Positions 30,369 through 38,502 of a DNA stretch of 46,186 bases are shown here, in pieces (the stretch's first letter is position 1; the number at the start of each line of letters is the position of its first letter). The DNA comes from an uncultured Clostridia bacterium (GTDB lineage Bacteria; Bacillota; Clostridia; Christensenellales; Borkfalkiaceae), in contig CANRIO010000004.1 in the NCBI GenBank assembly GCA_947630605.1, positions 1 through 46,186 of the forward strand, in the 5' to 3' direction. The position numbers were made by a program, and so were the translations under genes. Below the pieces are notes generated by a model, which did no database searches, was not told the origin of the DNA, and saw nothing but the letters and a program-made list of their open reading frames with translations.

Positions 30369-32579
30369 TCACTTCTTCATAAAACGCATGAGGCGCAAAG
30401 CGTTTGTGACGACGAAGAGGGAGGAAAGGCTCATGGCGGCCGCGGCGATCATGGGGTTCAATGCGACGCCGAAGACGGCGAATGCGCCCGCGGCGAGGGG
30501 GATGCCGATGCAGTTGTAGAAGAACGCCCAGAAGAGATTCTGCCTGATGATCCGCATCGTCTTTTTTGCGAGGCGGACGGCCTTCGGAAGGGCCCCAAGG
30601 TCCCCTTTGACGAGGACGACGTCTGCGCTCTCGATGGCGACGTCGGTACCGTTCCCCATCGCGACGCCGATGTCCGCCTCCTTCAGGGCGGGAGCGTCGT
30701 TGATGCCGTCGCCCACCATGGCGACATGGGAATTTGCCCGCCGTGCCGTGCGGCTCTCCTTCTTTGCCCGCTCGTTTTGCTCCCGCGCATCGCGCACGAT
30801 GCGCAGTTTATCCTCGGGGAGAAGTTCGGCGCGCACACAGCCCTCCTGCGGGGGGATGCCCGCCTCCGCGGCGATGTGCCTTGCAACGGCCGCATTGTCC
30901 CCCGTGAGCATGACGGGAAGGCAGCCGAGTGCGGTGAGCTCTTCGACGGCCTTTCCGCTCCCCTCCTTCAGGGTGTCGGCGAGGGCGAAGAGCGCGAGGA
31001 CGCGGGTCTCATCCGAAAGGAAGAGGACCGTCTTGCCCTCCTCGGAGAGGGCCGAATAGGTGGGAAGATGTTCTTCGAACTTGATATTTTTCTCCTGCAT
31101 CATGCGGGCGTTTCCAAGGAAGTAATTCTTCCCGTTGACGACGCCCGTGGCACCCATGCCCGCGATGAAGGTGACATTTTCGCCCTCTTCCCCCCTCTCG
31201 CAGTACGCCGCGATACAGCGGGCAAGCGGGTGGGAGAGCTTGCTCTCGAGGGCGTAGGCGATGCCCTTTGCCCCTTCTTCGTACTCCTCGAAAAAGACGA
31301 CTTTGGGTGTGCCCTCGGTGAGGGTCGCCGTCTTGTCGAGGAAGATCTCTTTGACCGTTGCGAGCTTTTGGAGGGCCTCCGCATTCTTGAACAGCACCCC
31401 GAGCCCTGCGCCCCTTCCCGTTGCGGCCATGACGGCGACGGGGGTCGCAAGCCCCAATGCGCACGGGCAGGAGATGACGATGACGCTCACGCTGAAATTG
31501 AATGCCTTTTGGACATCGTGCGTGACGAGCATCCATATCATAAATGTGAGGAGGGCAAGGCCCACGACGACGGGGACGAAGACGGCGGAGATCTTGTCGG
31601 CGAGCTTCTGGATGGGGGCCTTGGAAGTGCCCGCTTCCCGCACCATGCGGATGATGCCCGAGAGCATGGTGTCCTCCCCCACCTTCTCCGCTTCGATGGT
31701 CAGGTACCCGCCCGTGACGATGGACGCGCTGACCGCACCATCCCCCTCGCAAAGCTCCACGGGAAGGCTCTCGCCCGTCACGGCGGAGGTATCGACAAAG
31801 GCGTGGCCGAACACGACTTTCCCGTCCACGGCGATGCTCTCTCCCTGCCGCACAATGACGCGATCTCCCACCTCGACCTCGGACATGGGTATCGCCTTTT
31901 GCGTCCCGTCCCGTTCGACGGTGACCGTGTCGGGGGCGAGGGCACGAAGCTTTTCGAGTTCCTTCCCCGTGCGCTTTTTGCTTTTATCTTCCAGAAATTT
32001 TCCGAGGGTGACGAGGGTGACGATCATCGCCGCAGATTCAAAAAAGACGGTGTGCGTCATGGGGTCGAGCGAGACCGTGACGACGCTGTAGACAAAGGAG
32101 ACCGCAGCCCCGAGCGTGACGAGCGTATCCATGTTGGGGACGAGTTTCACGGCCGCACGCACGCCGCTTACGAAGAAGGCGTAGTTCACACAGAGGATGG
32201 CGAGGGTGAGCGCGAGCTGGAAGCCGTAGTTCCACCATCCATGCGGGACGATGGCGGGGCTTATCATGTGCCCCATCGCAAGATACATCTCGGGGATGAG
32301 GAGGGAAAGGGAGATGATAAAGCGCGTGAGAAGACTAAGGCCCCGTCCCTTCTTCTCGGGGACCTTCCCGAAGTCATAGATGCCGTAGCCGAGACCCTTG
32401 ACCGCTGCACGGATACCTTCGTCCGAGGCGACACTCTCGTCGAACTCCGCCTCCATGCTCTCCCCCATGAGGGAGACCGTGCAGGAGGTGACGCCCGATA
32501 ACTTTTTGACGGTGCGCTCGATGCCCGCGGCACACGCCGCGCACATCATCCCCGTCACCGAGTATTTTCTCTTCGTCAT
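30369..32579 (-). CDS. copA: Copper-exporting P1B-type ATPase
   Basis: A 736-residue membrane pump that exports Cu(I). It has one N-terminal heavy-metal domain (GMMCAACAAGIE), eight predicted membrane segments, the metal-site motif CPCALGLATP (CPC about 371-373), TGES, SHPLA, TGDN and GDGINDAPAL. The phosphorylation motif reads DKTATLTEG rather than the near-invariant DKTGTLT, an unusual Gly-to-Ala change (Asp about 415). The start is either ATG 32579 or GTG 32588; neither has a clear ribosome-binding site and the GTG follows the csoR stop directly, so coupling is likely. It forms an operon with csoR. No copper chaperone gene is adjacent. Confidence 0.93.
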   Translation of the reverse strand: MTKRKYSVTGMMCAACAAGIERTVKKLSGVTSCTVSLMGESMEAEFDESVASDEGIRAAVKGLGYGIYDFGKVPEKKGRGLSLLTRFIISLSLLIPEMYLAMGHMISPAIVPHGWWNYGFQLALTLAILCVNYAFFVSGVRAAVKLVPNMDTLVTLGAAVSFVYSVVTVSLDPMTHTVFFESAAMIVTLVTLGKFLEDKSKKRTGKELEKLRALAPDTVTVERDGTQKAIPMSEVEVGDRVIVRQGESIAVDGKVVFGHAFVDTSAVTGESLPVELCEGDGAVSASIVTGGYLTIEAEKVGEDTMLSGIIRMVREAGTSKAPIQKLADKISAVFVPVVVGLALLTFMIWMLVTHDVQKAFNFSVSVIVISCPCALGLATPVAVMAATGRGAGLGVLFKNAEALQKLATVKEIFLDKTATLTEGTPKVVFFEEYEEGAKGIAYALESKLSHPLARCIAAYCERGEEGENVTFIAGMGATGVVNGKNYFLGNARMMQEKNIKFEEHLPTYSALSEEGKTVLFLSDETRVLALFALADTLKEGSGKAVEELTALGCLPVMLTGDNAAVARHIAAEAGIPPQEGCVRAELLPEDKLRIVRDAREQNERAKKESRTARRANSHVAMVGDGINDAPALKEADIGVAMGNGTDVAIESADVVLVKGDLGALPKAVRLAKKTMRIIRQNLFWAFFYNCIGIPLAAGAFAVFGVALNPMIAAAAMSLSSLFVVTNALRLMRFMKK

Positions 32580-32588
32580 ATCAAACAC

Positions 32589-32879
32589 TCATTGGAATTT
32601 GCGGAAGAGGTGTGCGATCTCCTCCACGCAGTCCGTATTTCCGTTTTGGATATTCTCGATGAGGCAGGTGTGGATGTGGCTGTCAAGCATGAGCGCGGCA
32701 AGGCTCTTTACCGCCTTGTCGATGGCCGCGAGTTGAATGAGGATGTCCGCGCAATAGCGGTCCTCCTCCACCATGCGCCCGACGCCGTTCATCTGCCCCG
32801 CAATGCGGTTGATGCGCGCCCTGAGCGTCCTCTTCTCTTCGTCGCTCCGGACCTTCTTCATCTCACAGTGGTTTTCCAT
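32589..32879 (-). CDS. csoR: CsoR-type copper-sensing repressor
   Basis: A 96-residue all-helical repressor. Cys43, His68 and Cys72 have the same spacing (25 and 4) as the Cu(I) ligands of CsoR. The basic N-terminal helix RARINRIAGQMNGV binds DNA. It is first in the csoR-copA operon, starts after GGAGGTACTACAG, and its promoter carries two GC-rich pseudo-palindromes. Copper binding would release the repressor and induce copA. Confidence 0.93.
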   Translation of the reverse strand: MENHCEMKKVRSDEEKRTLRARINRIAGQMNGVGRMVEEDRYCADILIQLAAIDKAVKSLAALMLDSHIHTCLIENIQNGNTDCVEEIAHLFRKFQ

Positions 32880-32893
32880 CTGTAGTACCTCCG

Positions 32894-32943
32894 ATACCCC
32901 TTTGGGGCATGATTATTTTATACCCCTTATGGGCATTTGTCAA
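32894..32943 (-). promoter_or_regulatory. csoR promoter with two CsoR-type operators
   Basis: Minus-strand TTGACA (32938-32943), 17 bp, TAAAAT (32915-32920). Plus-strand ATACCCCTTTGGGGCAT (32894-32910) and ATACCCCTTATGGGCAT (32920-32936) are near-identical pseudo-palindromes 26 bp apart; the second fills the spacer. Both look like CsoR sites. Confidence 0.8.
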
Positions 32944-32979
32944 GCGGTTTTAGAAAAAAAGTTGAATGAGGACTGCGTA

Positions 32980-33445
32980 TTGGGGGATCCTTCGCTTCGC
33001 TACTTCGGAACGATGCCCCTCGTGTCGCCCTTCGATAGCGATCAGAACGTGCGGGCGGGGCAGGATGACGCGGAGCGCCCCACCCCCCTACCCCCTCCCA
33101 CAAAGGGGGCAAGCCCTCATTCCAAGCCGAAGGCGTATCCCCTCTCGATATAGCAAAGCGCGTTTGTAGGGGTCTCCTCCGCCGCGCCGCCCGATGGGCG
33201 GCGCGGCGTCGAGATGAGGAGAAAGTGCGCGGCGTCGAAATGAGGAGAAAGGTGGATGACGCGGGAATCATCGAACTTCGTATGAGGGGATCCTTCGAAG
33301 ATGGGCTCGCGGTTTTCATTTCGCTTTATCGGCTCAGGATGACGCGGATGGCCTACGGCTACTTCGGAGCGATGCCCCTCGTGCCGCCCTTCGATAGCGA
33401 TCAGAACGTGCGGGCGGGGCAGCATGACGCGGGCAGATGCGCATA
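32980..33445. repeat. Intergenic block of dispersed GC-rich repeats
   Basis: No gene is supported. It contains two copies (about 32998-33073 and 33356-33431) of a roughly 75-bp unit, CTACTTCGG..CGATGCCCCTCGTG...CGATCAGAACGTGCGGGCG...GATGACGCGG, also present at about 26086-26162 and in diverged form at 3594-3673. Confidence 0.75.
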
Positions 33446-33485
33446 TGGGTATTTAGACAATTATCGAAATATATTAAAAAGCAAG

Positions 33486-33507
33486 AAAAAAGCCCGCAAA
33501 AGCGGGC
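33486..33507 (-). terminator. Terminator of the flavin reductase-rubredoxin gene
   Basis: GCCCGC-tttt-GCGGGC followed by TTTTTT on the minus strand, 17 bp after the stop. Confidence 0.85.
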
Positions 33508-33523
33508 GATTTCGTGCTGATTT

Positions 33524-34162
33524 TTATTTTCGGTGGAAGTTCTCCTTCCCGACGCCGCAGAGCGGACAGACCCAGTCGTCGGGGAGTTCTTCGAAGGGGA
33601 TCTCGCCGTCGTAGGTGTAGCCGCACACATCGCACACCCAGACTTCCCTCTCCGCCTTGCCGCCGTCCTCTATGAAGGTCGGGGCGTTCACGCTCGTCTT
33701 CCCCTTCAGCACCTCGTGGTAGTAGGCGTAGGTCATGGGCTTATCTTTCTTCAGATTGCCGCAGTCGAGAACTTCGCCCAAAAAGACGGTGTGCGTCGGC
33801 GTCTCCAGCTTTCCTATTACCTTGCAGGAGATGAAGGCGATGGCGTCGTCGATGACGGGGAGCTTCCCGCGGACGGTGTAGCGAACGTTCTGGAATTTAT
33901 CCGTATCCCTCGAAGAGCGGAAGCCGAAGAGGCCGATGAGCTTGGGGTCCGACTTCTCGCCGAGGACGGTGAGGGCGAAGTGGCCCGTCTCCTCGATGCA
34001 CTTGTGCGTATGGTTGACGCGGTTGATGCTCACGGCAACCGTCGCGGGGGAGGAAGTTATCTGCATGGAACTGTTCGCAATGCAGCCGACGGGGCGGCCT
34101 TCGTCCCAGCTCGTGCAGATGTAGACGCCGTAGGAAAGTTTGAAAAGTGCGGTTTGATCCAT
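33524..34162 (-). CDS. Flavin reductase-rubredoxin fusion (high-molecular-weight rubredoxin type)
   Basis: A 212-residue fusion. Residues 1-155 form an FMN-binding flavin reductase-like domain (start [17 protein letters not shown], core [18 protein letters not shown]). Residues 160-212 form a rubredoxin with two CxxCG knuckles ([10 protein letters not shown] and CPLCGVGK). Such fusions pass electrons from NADH-linked reductases to oxygen- or NO-reducing flavodiiron proteins in anaerobes. The start ATG 34162 has GGAGAAG upstream; the ORF-track start is a TTG. It points to an anaerobe coping with oxygen. Confidence 0.9.
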   Translation of the reverse strand: MDQTALFKLSYGVYICTSWDEGRPVGCIANSSMQITSSPATVAVSINRVNHTHKCIEETGHFALTVLGEKSDPKLIGLFGFRSSRDTDKFQNVRYTVRGKLPVIDDAIAFISCKVIGKLETPTHTVFLGEVLDCGNLKKDKPMTYAYYHEVLKGKTSVNAPTFIEDGGKAEREVWVCDVCGYTYDGEIPFEELPDDWVCPLCGVGKENFHRK

Positions 34163-34196
34163 TTTCTTCTCCAAATGATAAGATGGAATGAAAATA

Positions 34197-34219
34197 GGCG
34201 GACTTCATTTCCGTCCGCC
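34197..34219 (-). terminator. Terminator after rpmF
   Basis: GGCGGAC pairs with GTCCGCC around a 9-base loop, 18 bp after the rpmF stop; the tail is only weakly T-rich. Confidence 0.55.
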
Positions 34220-34236
34220 TCTTCCTTTGCAGATGC

Positions 34237-34428
34237 TTACTTCTTCTTTTCCGTCTCCTGCGGGACGACTTCCGTGCCGTCGTAATAGCCGCAGTGGCCG
34301 CAGACCTTGTGCGCGACCTTGAGCTCGTGGCAATGCGGGCACTCGACGAGCGTAGGTGCCGTTGCCTTGTAATTTGCGAAGCGTTTGTTGGTTCTGCTCT
34401 TCGATTGTTTACCCTTGGGGACTGCCAT
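34237..34428 (-). CDS. rpmF: 50S ribosomal protein L32
   Basis: A 63-residue ribosomal protein with the typical start MAVPKGKQSKSRTNKRFANYK and a zinc ribbon CPHC...CGHC. This is the cysteine-containing, zinc-binding form. It follows yceD by 26 bp in the usual yceD-rpmF order. Confidence 0.97.
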   Translation of the reverse strand: MAVPKGKQSKSRTNKRFANYKATAPTLVECPHCHELKVAHKVCGHCGYYDGTEVVPQETEKKK

Positions 34429-34454
34429 ATTACACCTCTTTTTCTTTTTGCATT

Positions 34455-34853
34455 TTATTCTTCGCCGCAGTGCCCGCAGAGCACCCGCGAAGGAAGGGCG
34501 AACAGCACCGCGTCGCGGAGGAGTTCGTCAAACTTTACGATGTGATTCCCATAGCCGTATGTCTCGCCGTCGCCCTCGCCCCGGACAAAGACGCCCGAGA
34601 AGCTATCGGATATGGCACATTCGGCATGCCCGAGGCAACGTGAACAGTCGCCCTCGAGCGTGAAGGAGAGCTCTCCTTCCGCCTCCACCGTGTCGTCTTC
34701 GGCGATCGCATATTTGAGATGCACGCGCACAGGCCCTTTGAAGGAGACGAAGGGGATGTCTAAAAGTTCGCTCTCGGGGAGGTATTCGAAGTCGAACGCC
34801 CCTTTGAGCGACCCCCGCGCCCTGCACTGCGCGACATTGATGGTAGGAATCAT
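34455..34853 (-). CDS. yceD: YceD family (DUF177) protein
   Basis: A 132-residue protein of the YceD/DUF177 family, linked in other bacteria and plants to 23S rRNA accumulation. Typical features are the central EGDCSRCLGHAE and the C-terminal CGHC pair. It is encoded directly upstream of rpmF, a conserved pairing. Its own promoter is at 34865-34893. Confidence 0.92.
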   Translation of the reverse strand: MIPTINVAQCRARGSLKGAFDFEYLPESELLDIPFVSFKGPVRVHLKYAIAEDDTVEAEGELSFTLEGDCSRCLGHAECAISDSFSGVFVRGEGDGETYGYGNHIVKFDELLRDAVLFALPSRVLCGHCGEE

Positions 34854-34864
34854 CGACTTAAAAA

Positions 34865-34893
34865 AGTATAGGGTATTTCAGGGGGTTTGTCAA
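34865..34893 (-). promoter_or_regulatory. Promoter of yceD-rpmF
   Basis: Minus-strand TTGACA (34888-34893), 17 bp, TATACT (34865-34870), 12 nt before the yceD start. Confidence 0.8.
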
Positions 34894-34930
34894 GCTGTTT
34901 TCGCGCCCTTTTATAAGATTTTACGAAAAA

Positions 34931-36124
34931 TCAGCAAAGCGCGGCCGTCTCGCGGGCGATGACGAGCTCTTCGTTCGTGGGAATGACGAGGATCTTCACC
35001 TTGGAACCCTTCGCCGAGAGGTCATGGATGGTGCCGTCGTTCTTTTGCGCATTCTTCTCTTCGTCGAGTTTGACGCCGAGATATTCCAGCCCGTCCGTCA
35101 CGCCCTTCCTGACCGCGGGGGTGTTTTCACCGATGCCCGCCGTAAAGACGATGACGTCCAGCCCGCCCATGGCCGCGGAGTACGCTCCGACATACTTTTT
35201 GCAGGAATAGTTGAACATGTCAAGCGCGAGCTTTGCGCGCACATTCCCCTGCGCCTTGGCGGCCTCGAGGTCGCGGAAGTCGGAGGAGACGCCCGAGATG
35301 CCGAAGACGCCGCACTTCTTGTTGAGATAGGCAAGGCCCTCCTGCATCGTCATGCCCTTCTTCTCGCACAGATAGTCGATGGCGGCAACGTCGATATCGC
35401 CGCTGCGCGTGCCCATGGGGACGCCAGCGAGGGGGGTGAAGCCCATCGAGGTATCGATGCAGACGCCGCCCTTCACCGCCGAGATGGAGGAACCGTTCCC
35501 GAGGTGGCAGGTGACGATTTTGAGGTCCTTCAGGTCCTTTTTGAGATACTTTGCCGCCTCGCCCGCAACAAATTTATGGGAGGTGCCGTGTGCGCCGTAG
35601 CGGCGGACCTTGTACTTCTCGTAGTCCTCGTAGTCGATGGCGTAGAGCTTGGCATGGTCTGGCATGGTCTGGTGGAAGGAGGTGTCGAACACGAGCGCCA
35701 TCTTCTTCCCCGGCATGACCGCACGGCAGGCGTTGACGCCCAAAATGGCCGCGGGATTGTGGAGGGGAGCGAGGTCCTTGATCTCCTCCATGAGCTCCAT
35801 TGCCCGCTCGTCCACGAGCGTCGTCTCCTTGAAGGCCTCGCCCGAGGCGACCACACGGTGCCCGACGGCGTCGATCTCGTCCATGGAGGAGATGACCCCC
35901 GCCCTTTCATCCACGAGCATCTTGAGCACAAGGGAGATGGCGTCGGTGTGGGTGGGAAGTTCCTGTTCGACGACGAAGGTCTCGCCGTGGGCCTTGTGGG
36001 TGAGCTTGCCGCCCGGAATGCCGATGCGCTCGCAGCCGCCCTTGGCAATGGCCTCCTCCGTCTCCATATTGATGAGTTGGTATTTGAGCGAGGAACTCCC
36101 CGCATTGATGACAAGAATTTTCAT
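34931..36124 (-). CDS. ackA: Acetate kinase
   Basis: A 397-residue cytoplasmic enzyme that makes ATP and acetate from acetyl phosphate. The N-terminal phosphate loop NAGSSSLKYQL, the central HGTSHKFV and HLGNGSSISAVKGG, and the C-terminal FTAGIGENTPAVR are all intact. Length is normal. It lies downstream of pta in the same direction but with 220 bp between them, so it may have its own start of transcription. Confidence 0.97.
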   Translation of the reverse strand: MKILVINAGSSSLKYQLINMETEEAIAKGGCERIGIPGGKLTHKAHGETFVVEQELPTHTDAISLVLKMLVDERAGVISSMDEIDAVGHRVVASGEAFKETTLVDERAMELMEEIKDLAPLHNPAAILGVNACRAVMPGKKMALVFDTSFHQTMPDHAKLYAIDYEDYEKYKVRRYGAHGTSHKFVAGEAAKYLKKDLKDLKIVTCHLGNGSSISAVKGGVCIDTSMGFTPLAGVPMGTRSGDIDVAAIDYLCEKKGMTMQEGLAYLNKKCGVFGISGVSSDFRDLEAAKAQGNVRAKLALDMFNYSCKKYVGAYSAAMGGLDVIVFTAGIGENTPAVRKGVTDGLEYLGVKLDEEKNAQKNDGTIHDLSAKGSKVKILVIPTNEELVIARETAALC

Positions 36125-36344
36125 GATATAACTACCTTTTTGAAGTTTAATAGACTGCTATTACAAGGGCACCGAATATCCATGATGGCGCAAGCAAAAC
36201 CACGATTTTGCGCCGCGCGCCCCAATTTGCAAGCCCCGCTTGCTTTTTGTTTTTATGAAACTGCTTTCAGAGCCGCATTCTGCGAAGCAAAACTGCCTAT
36301 CTGCTCGTGGGATTTGTTTTCACAAAACAAATCCCACGAAACAT
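36125..36344 (-). other. Hairpin-rich ackA-pta intergenic region
   Basis: No gene is seen. At 36306-36338, directly after the pta stop, is a perfect 15-bp stem CGTGGGATTTGTTTT with a 3-base loop; it may end or protect the pta transcript, but has no T tail. Further hairpins are GCAAGC-gggg-CTTGC and CGCAA...TTGCG around 36185-36245. Confidence 0.5.
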
Positions 36345-37382
36345 TTATTCTGCCTGAAGCGCTGTGATGGCCACCGCGCAGACGATGTCCGAAGGCTTGC
36401 AGCCGCGGGAGAGGTCGTTGAGGGGCTTTGCAAAGCCCTGGCAGATGGGGCCGATGGCCTGGAAGCCGCCGAGGCGTTCCGCGATCTTATACCCGATGTT
36501 GCCCGACTGCAGATCGGGGAAGATGAGAACGTTTGCGTGACCCGCGACCTCGGACATGGGTGCCTTCAATTTCGCCACCTCGGGGACGATCGCCGCGTCG
36601 AACTGCAGTTCGCCGTCGAGTTTCAACTCGGGTGCCTGCTCCTTTGCGATGCGCGTTGCCTCCTGCACCAAGGTCACGTTGTCGTGCTTCGCACTGCCCA
36701 TCGTGGAGAAGGAGAGCATGGCGATGCGGGGCTCCACGCCCGCAATTTCTTTGGCGCTCTTCGCCGTCGCGATGGCGCACTCCGCGAGCCCTTCGGCGGT
36801 GTAGGTGGGGTTGAGGCCGCAGTCGGCAAAGACGAGGAGATCGTCCTCGCAATATTGGTTGCGGCCCACCATGAGGTTGAAGCTGGAGACCGCCTTCACG
36901 CCGGGAGCGGTCTTGATGATCTGAAGGCCGGGACGGAGGGTATTCGCCGTCGAATGGCATGCGCCCGAGACGAGCCCGTCCACGTCGCCGCTTTTTAGCA
37001 TGAGCGCGCCGAAGAAGGTGCTATCCTTTGCAAGCTCCAAAGCCTGTTCCTCGGTCATGCCCTTCGCCTTGCGCAGTTCATAGAGAAGATGTGCATATTC
37101 CTCAAGTTTGGGGGAAGTTGCGGGCTCGACGATCTCCACCTTGCTGAGGTCGACGTCGGGGTTCCGTGCCGCAATCTCTTCGGCATTGCCGAGAAGCACG
37201 ATGCGGGCGATGCCCTCTTCCACGCAGTCCGCCGCCGCCTCGACGACACGGCTGTCTTCGCCCTCACAGAGGACGATCTTCTTGTTCTTTTCGGCCGCCT
37301 TCTTCTTGATGGCCTGCACGACGGTGCCCGATTCCGAGATCTTCTGCATGGTCTTTTTCAAGGTCTTTACAAAACCTGCCAT
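36345..37382 (-). CDS. pta: Phosphate acetyltransferase
   Basis: A 345-residue short-form Pta converting acetyl-CoA and phosphate to acetyl phosphate. Core motifs visible are KKIVLCEGEDSRVVEAA, SGDVDGLVSGACHSTANTLRPGLQIIKT, SFNLMVG and the C-terminal NVLIFPDLQSGNIGYKI. AGGAGT precedes the start. With ackA it forms the acetate-producing ATP pathway of fermentation. Confidence 0.97.
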   Translation of the reverse strand: MAGFVKTLKKTMQKISESGTVVQAIKKKAAEKNKKIVLCEGEDSRVVEAAADCVEEGIARIVLLGNAEEIAARNPDVDLSKVEIVEPATSPKLEEYAHLLYELRKAKGMTEEQALELAKDSTFFGALMLKSGDVDGLVSGACHSTANTLRPGLQIIKTAPGVKAVSSFNLMVGRNQYCEDDLLVFADCGLNPTYTAEGLAECAIATAKSAKEIAGVEPRIAMLSFSTMGSAKHDNVTLVQEATRIAKEQAPELKLDGELQFDAAIVPEVAKLKAPMSEVAGHANVLIFPDLQSGNIGYKIAERLGGFQAIGPICQGFAKPLNDLSRGCKPSDIVCAVAITALQAE

Positions 37383-37504
37383 AAAAATTACTCCTGAAAT
37401 TCTTTATTTTTTCTTCCCAATCGTGTATAATGGTTGCGAAAGAAAGATATTTGCCATTATTATACACCTTCGGAAAAAAATTGTAAAGGAATCGCATGGA
37501 AAAG

Positions 37505-37528
37505 ATGAAAATTTGTGCCGTTGTTTGC
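37505..37528 (+). repeat. Left copy of 24-bp direct repeat (tmcAL 5' end)
   Basis: ATGAAAATTTGTGCCGTTGTTTGC is identical to the first eight codons of tmcAL at 38479-38502. An in-frame ATGGAAAAG precedes it with AAAGGA upstream, as if this were the original start region of tmcAL before an insertion. Downstream of the repeat the frame continues into unrelated sequence. Confidence 0.9.
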
Positions 37529-37566
37529 ACAATAAAAAGGAGGGTCAAACCCTCTTTTTTCTCTGC

Positions 37567-38055
37567 TCAACGATACATAGTAGCTTTTTCTTCGAGCAAT
37601 TTGAAATCGCAGGTCACCCTGTCATAGTTCTCATAGAGCTTTCCCGTGAGCTTCAGGTTATATAACTTTTTCGCCTTGAGGATGATATACTTCTCGTGTT
37701 TTCTCAAAAAGATGACTTGCTTTTGCAAAAGGATCTTCTTTTTGGGGTTGGGTTCGTTTGCGATATCGAATGGCTCATAGACCCTTTTGATGACGGGGAT
37801 CATATTATTCAGATTGATCCCGCCCAACTTACATCCATCGATGGGGAAGAAAGTCGTACTCTCTTCCTTGGGTGCATCCTTGAGCTTTTTCCCTTTCCCG
37901 GAAGATGTCAGCGGTGCAAAATATTCTTTGTCCTGAACCTTCAAAAGAACACCTATGTAGGGCCGGACATATGTCCTGTCGATGTTGACGGAAACGCGTC
38001 CGTCGAACTGCCTCAGATAATCGGTGTATTTCTGCTCTATCCTGACGATCAGCAT
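37567..38055 (-). CDS. toxN: ToxN/AbiQ-like endoribonuclease toxin (type III toxin-antitoxin)
   Basis: A 162-residue toxin of the ToxN/AbiQ family: it starts IVRIEQKYTDYLRQFDGRVSVN and contains RPYIGVLLKV followed by YFAPLTSSGKGKK, the signature region of this family. The fold is a compact endoribonuclease held inactive by a repeat RNA. Directly upstream on the same strand are three RNA repeats and a leaky hairpin terminator, exactly the type III layout. Start ATG 38055 follows AGGAGG; the longer ORF runs into the terminator. Coding DNA is AT-richer than the flanks. These systems abort phage infection and stabilise replicons. Confidence 0.9.
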   Translation of the reverse strand: MLIVRIEQKYTDYLRQFDGRVSVNIDRTYVRPYIGVLLKVQDKEYFAPLTSSGKGKKLKDAPKEESTTFFPIDGCKLGGINLNNMIPVIKRVYEPFDIANEPNPKKKILLQKQVIFLRKHEKYIILKAKKLYNLKLTGKLYENYDRVTCDFKLLEEKATMYR

Positions 38056-38076
38056 ACCTCCTCCTCTTCCAAAAGG

Positions 38077-38231
38077 AAAGGGCCGCAAGCGCGGCCCTTT
38101 TTTGGCTTCCACTACGGCAGGAACTCTCCGCTTGTTTTTTCGTTTCCACTATGGCAGGAACTCTCCATTTTTTTCCACTACGGCAGGAACTCTCCGCTTG
38201 TTTTCATGTTGCAGGGTCTTTCCTCCTCTGC
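38077..38231 (-). ncRNA. toxI: ToxI-like antitoxin RNA
   Basis: Transcribed leftward from a TTGACG/TATAAT promoter. After a short leader come three tandem repeats with the shared core GGAGAGTTCCTGCC(G/A)TAGTGGAA, then a hairpin terminator AAAGGGCCGC-gctt-GCGGCCCTTT with weak tail TTTCCTTTT, then the toxin ribosome-binding site. In ToxIN systems the toxin cuts this precursor into repeat-length RNAs that bind and inhibit it; the weak terminator sets the toxin level. The middle repeat is about 8 nt shorter than the others. Confidence 0.85.
38107..38206 (-). repeat. Three tandem ToxI repeats
   Basis: Plus-strand repeat starts TTCCACTAYGGCAGGAACTC lie at 38107, 38144 and 38173, giving spacings of 37 and 29 nt. 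Copies one and three share CCGCTTGTTTT at their end; the middle copy lacks it. Confidence 0.9.
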
Positions 38232-38237
38232 ATCATC

Positions 38238-38266
38238 ATTATAGCATACCTTATCATACCCGTCAA
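38238..38266 (-). promoter_or_regulatory. Promoter of toxI-toxN
   Basis: Minus-strand TTGACG (38261-38266), 17 bp, TATAAT (38238-38243); start expected near 38231. Confidence 0.8.
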
Positions 38267-38363
38267 GCTTTTGCGCCAAAATCATCAAACTTTTCTATTC
38301 TATAGTATGCGCTGCGTTTTCCCTTCGATACCCGAACGTTGACTTTTTTCGTTGCCGTTTGAG

Positions 38364-38391
38364 TTGACTTTTCGCGAGGATATGGTACAAT
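38364..38391 (+). promoter_or_regulatory. Promoter of tmcAL
   Basis: TTGACT (38364-38369), 16 bp, TACAAT (38386-38391). It lies inside the segment bracketed by the 24-bp repeats, so the insert would supply the present promoter of tmcAL. Confidence 0.6.
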
Positions 38392-38478
38392 AAATGGCGG
38401 AATGCGAAAAAATCAATGTGAAAGGTTTGACCGGACAAACAGGACTGTTCGTGAGGAAAGCCTTTTTGTGGAGAACAT

Positions 38479-38502
38479 ATGAAAATTTGTGCCGTTGTTT
38501 GC
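38479..38502 (+). repeat. Right copy of 24-bp direct repeat (start of tmcAL)
   Basis: Identical to 37505-37528. Flanking bases differ on both sides, so the match is exactly 24 bp; the two copies are 974 bp apart. Confidence 0.9.

Noticed and set aside
30726-32501. Plus-strand ORF of 591 codons
   Set aside because: Shadow of copA; no recognisable motifs.
38178-38204. Nine-codon ORF (MKTSGEFLP) at the start of the ToxI RNA
   Set aside because: It has a GGAGG upstream, but it lies inside the antitoxin repeats and has no support as a protein.
38107-38206. Possible CRISPR array
   Set aside because: Only three units with irregular spacing (37 and 29 nt), no spacers, and direct linkage to a ToxN-type gene; it is a ToxI array.
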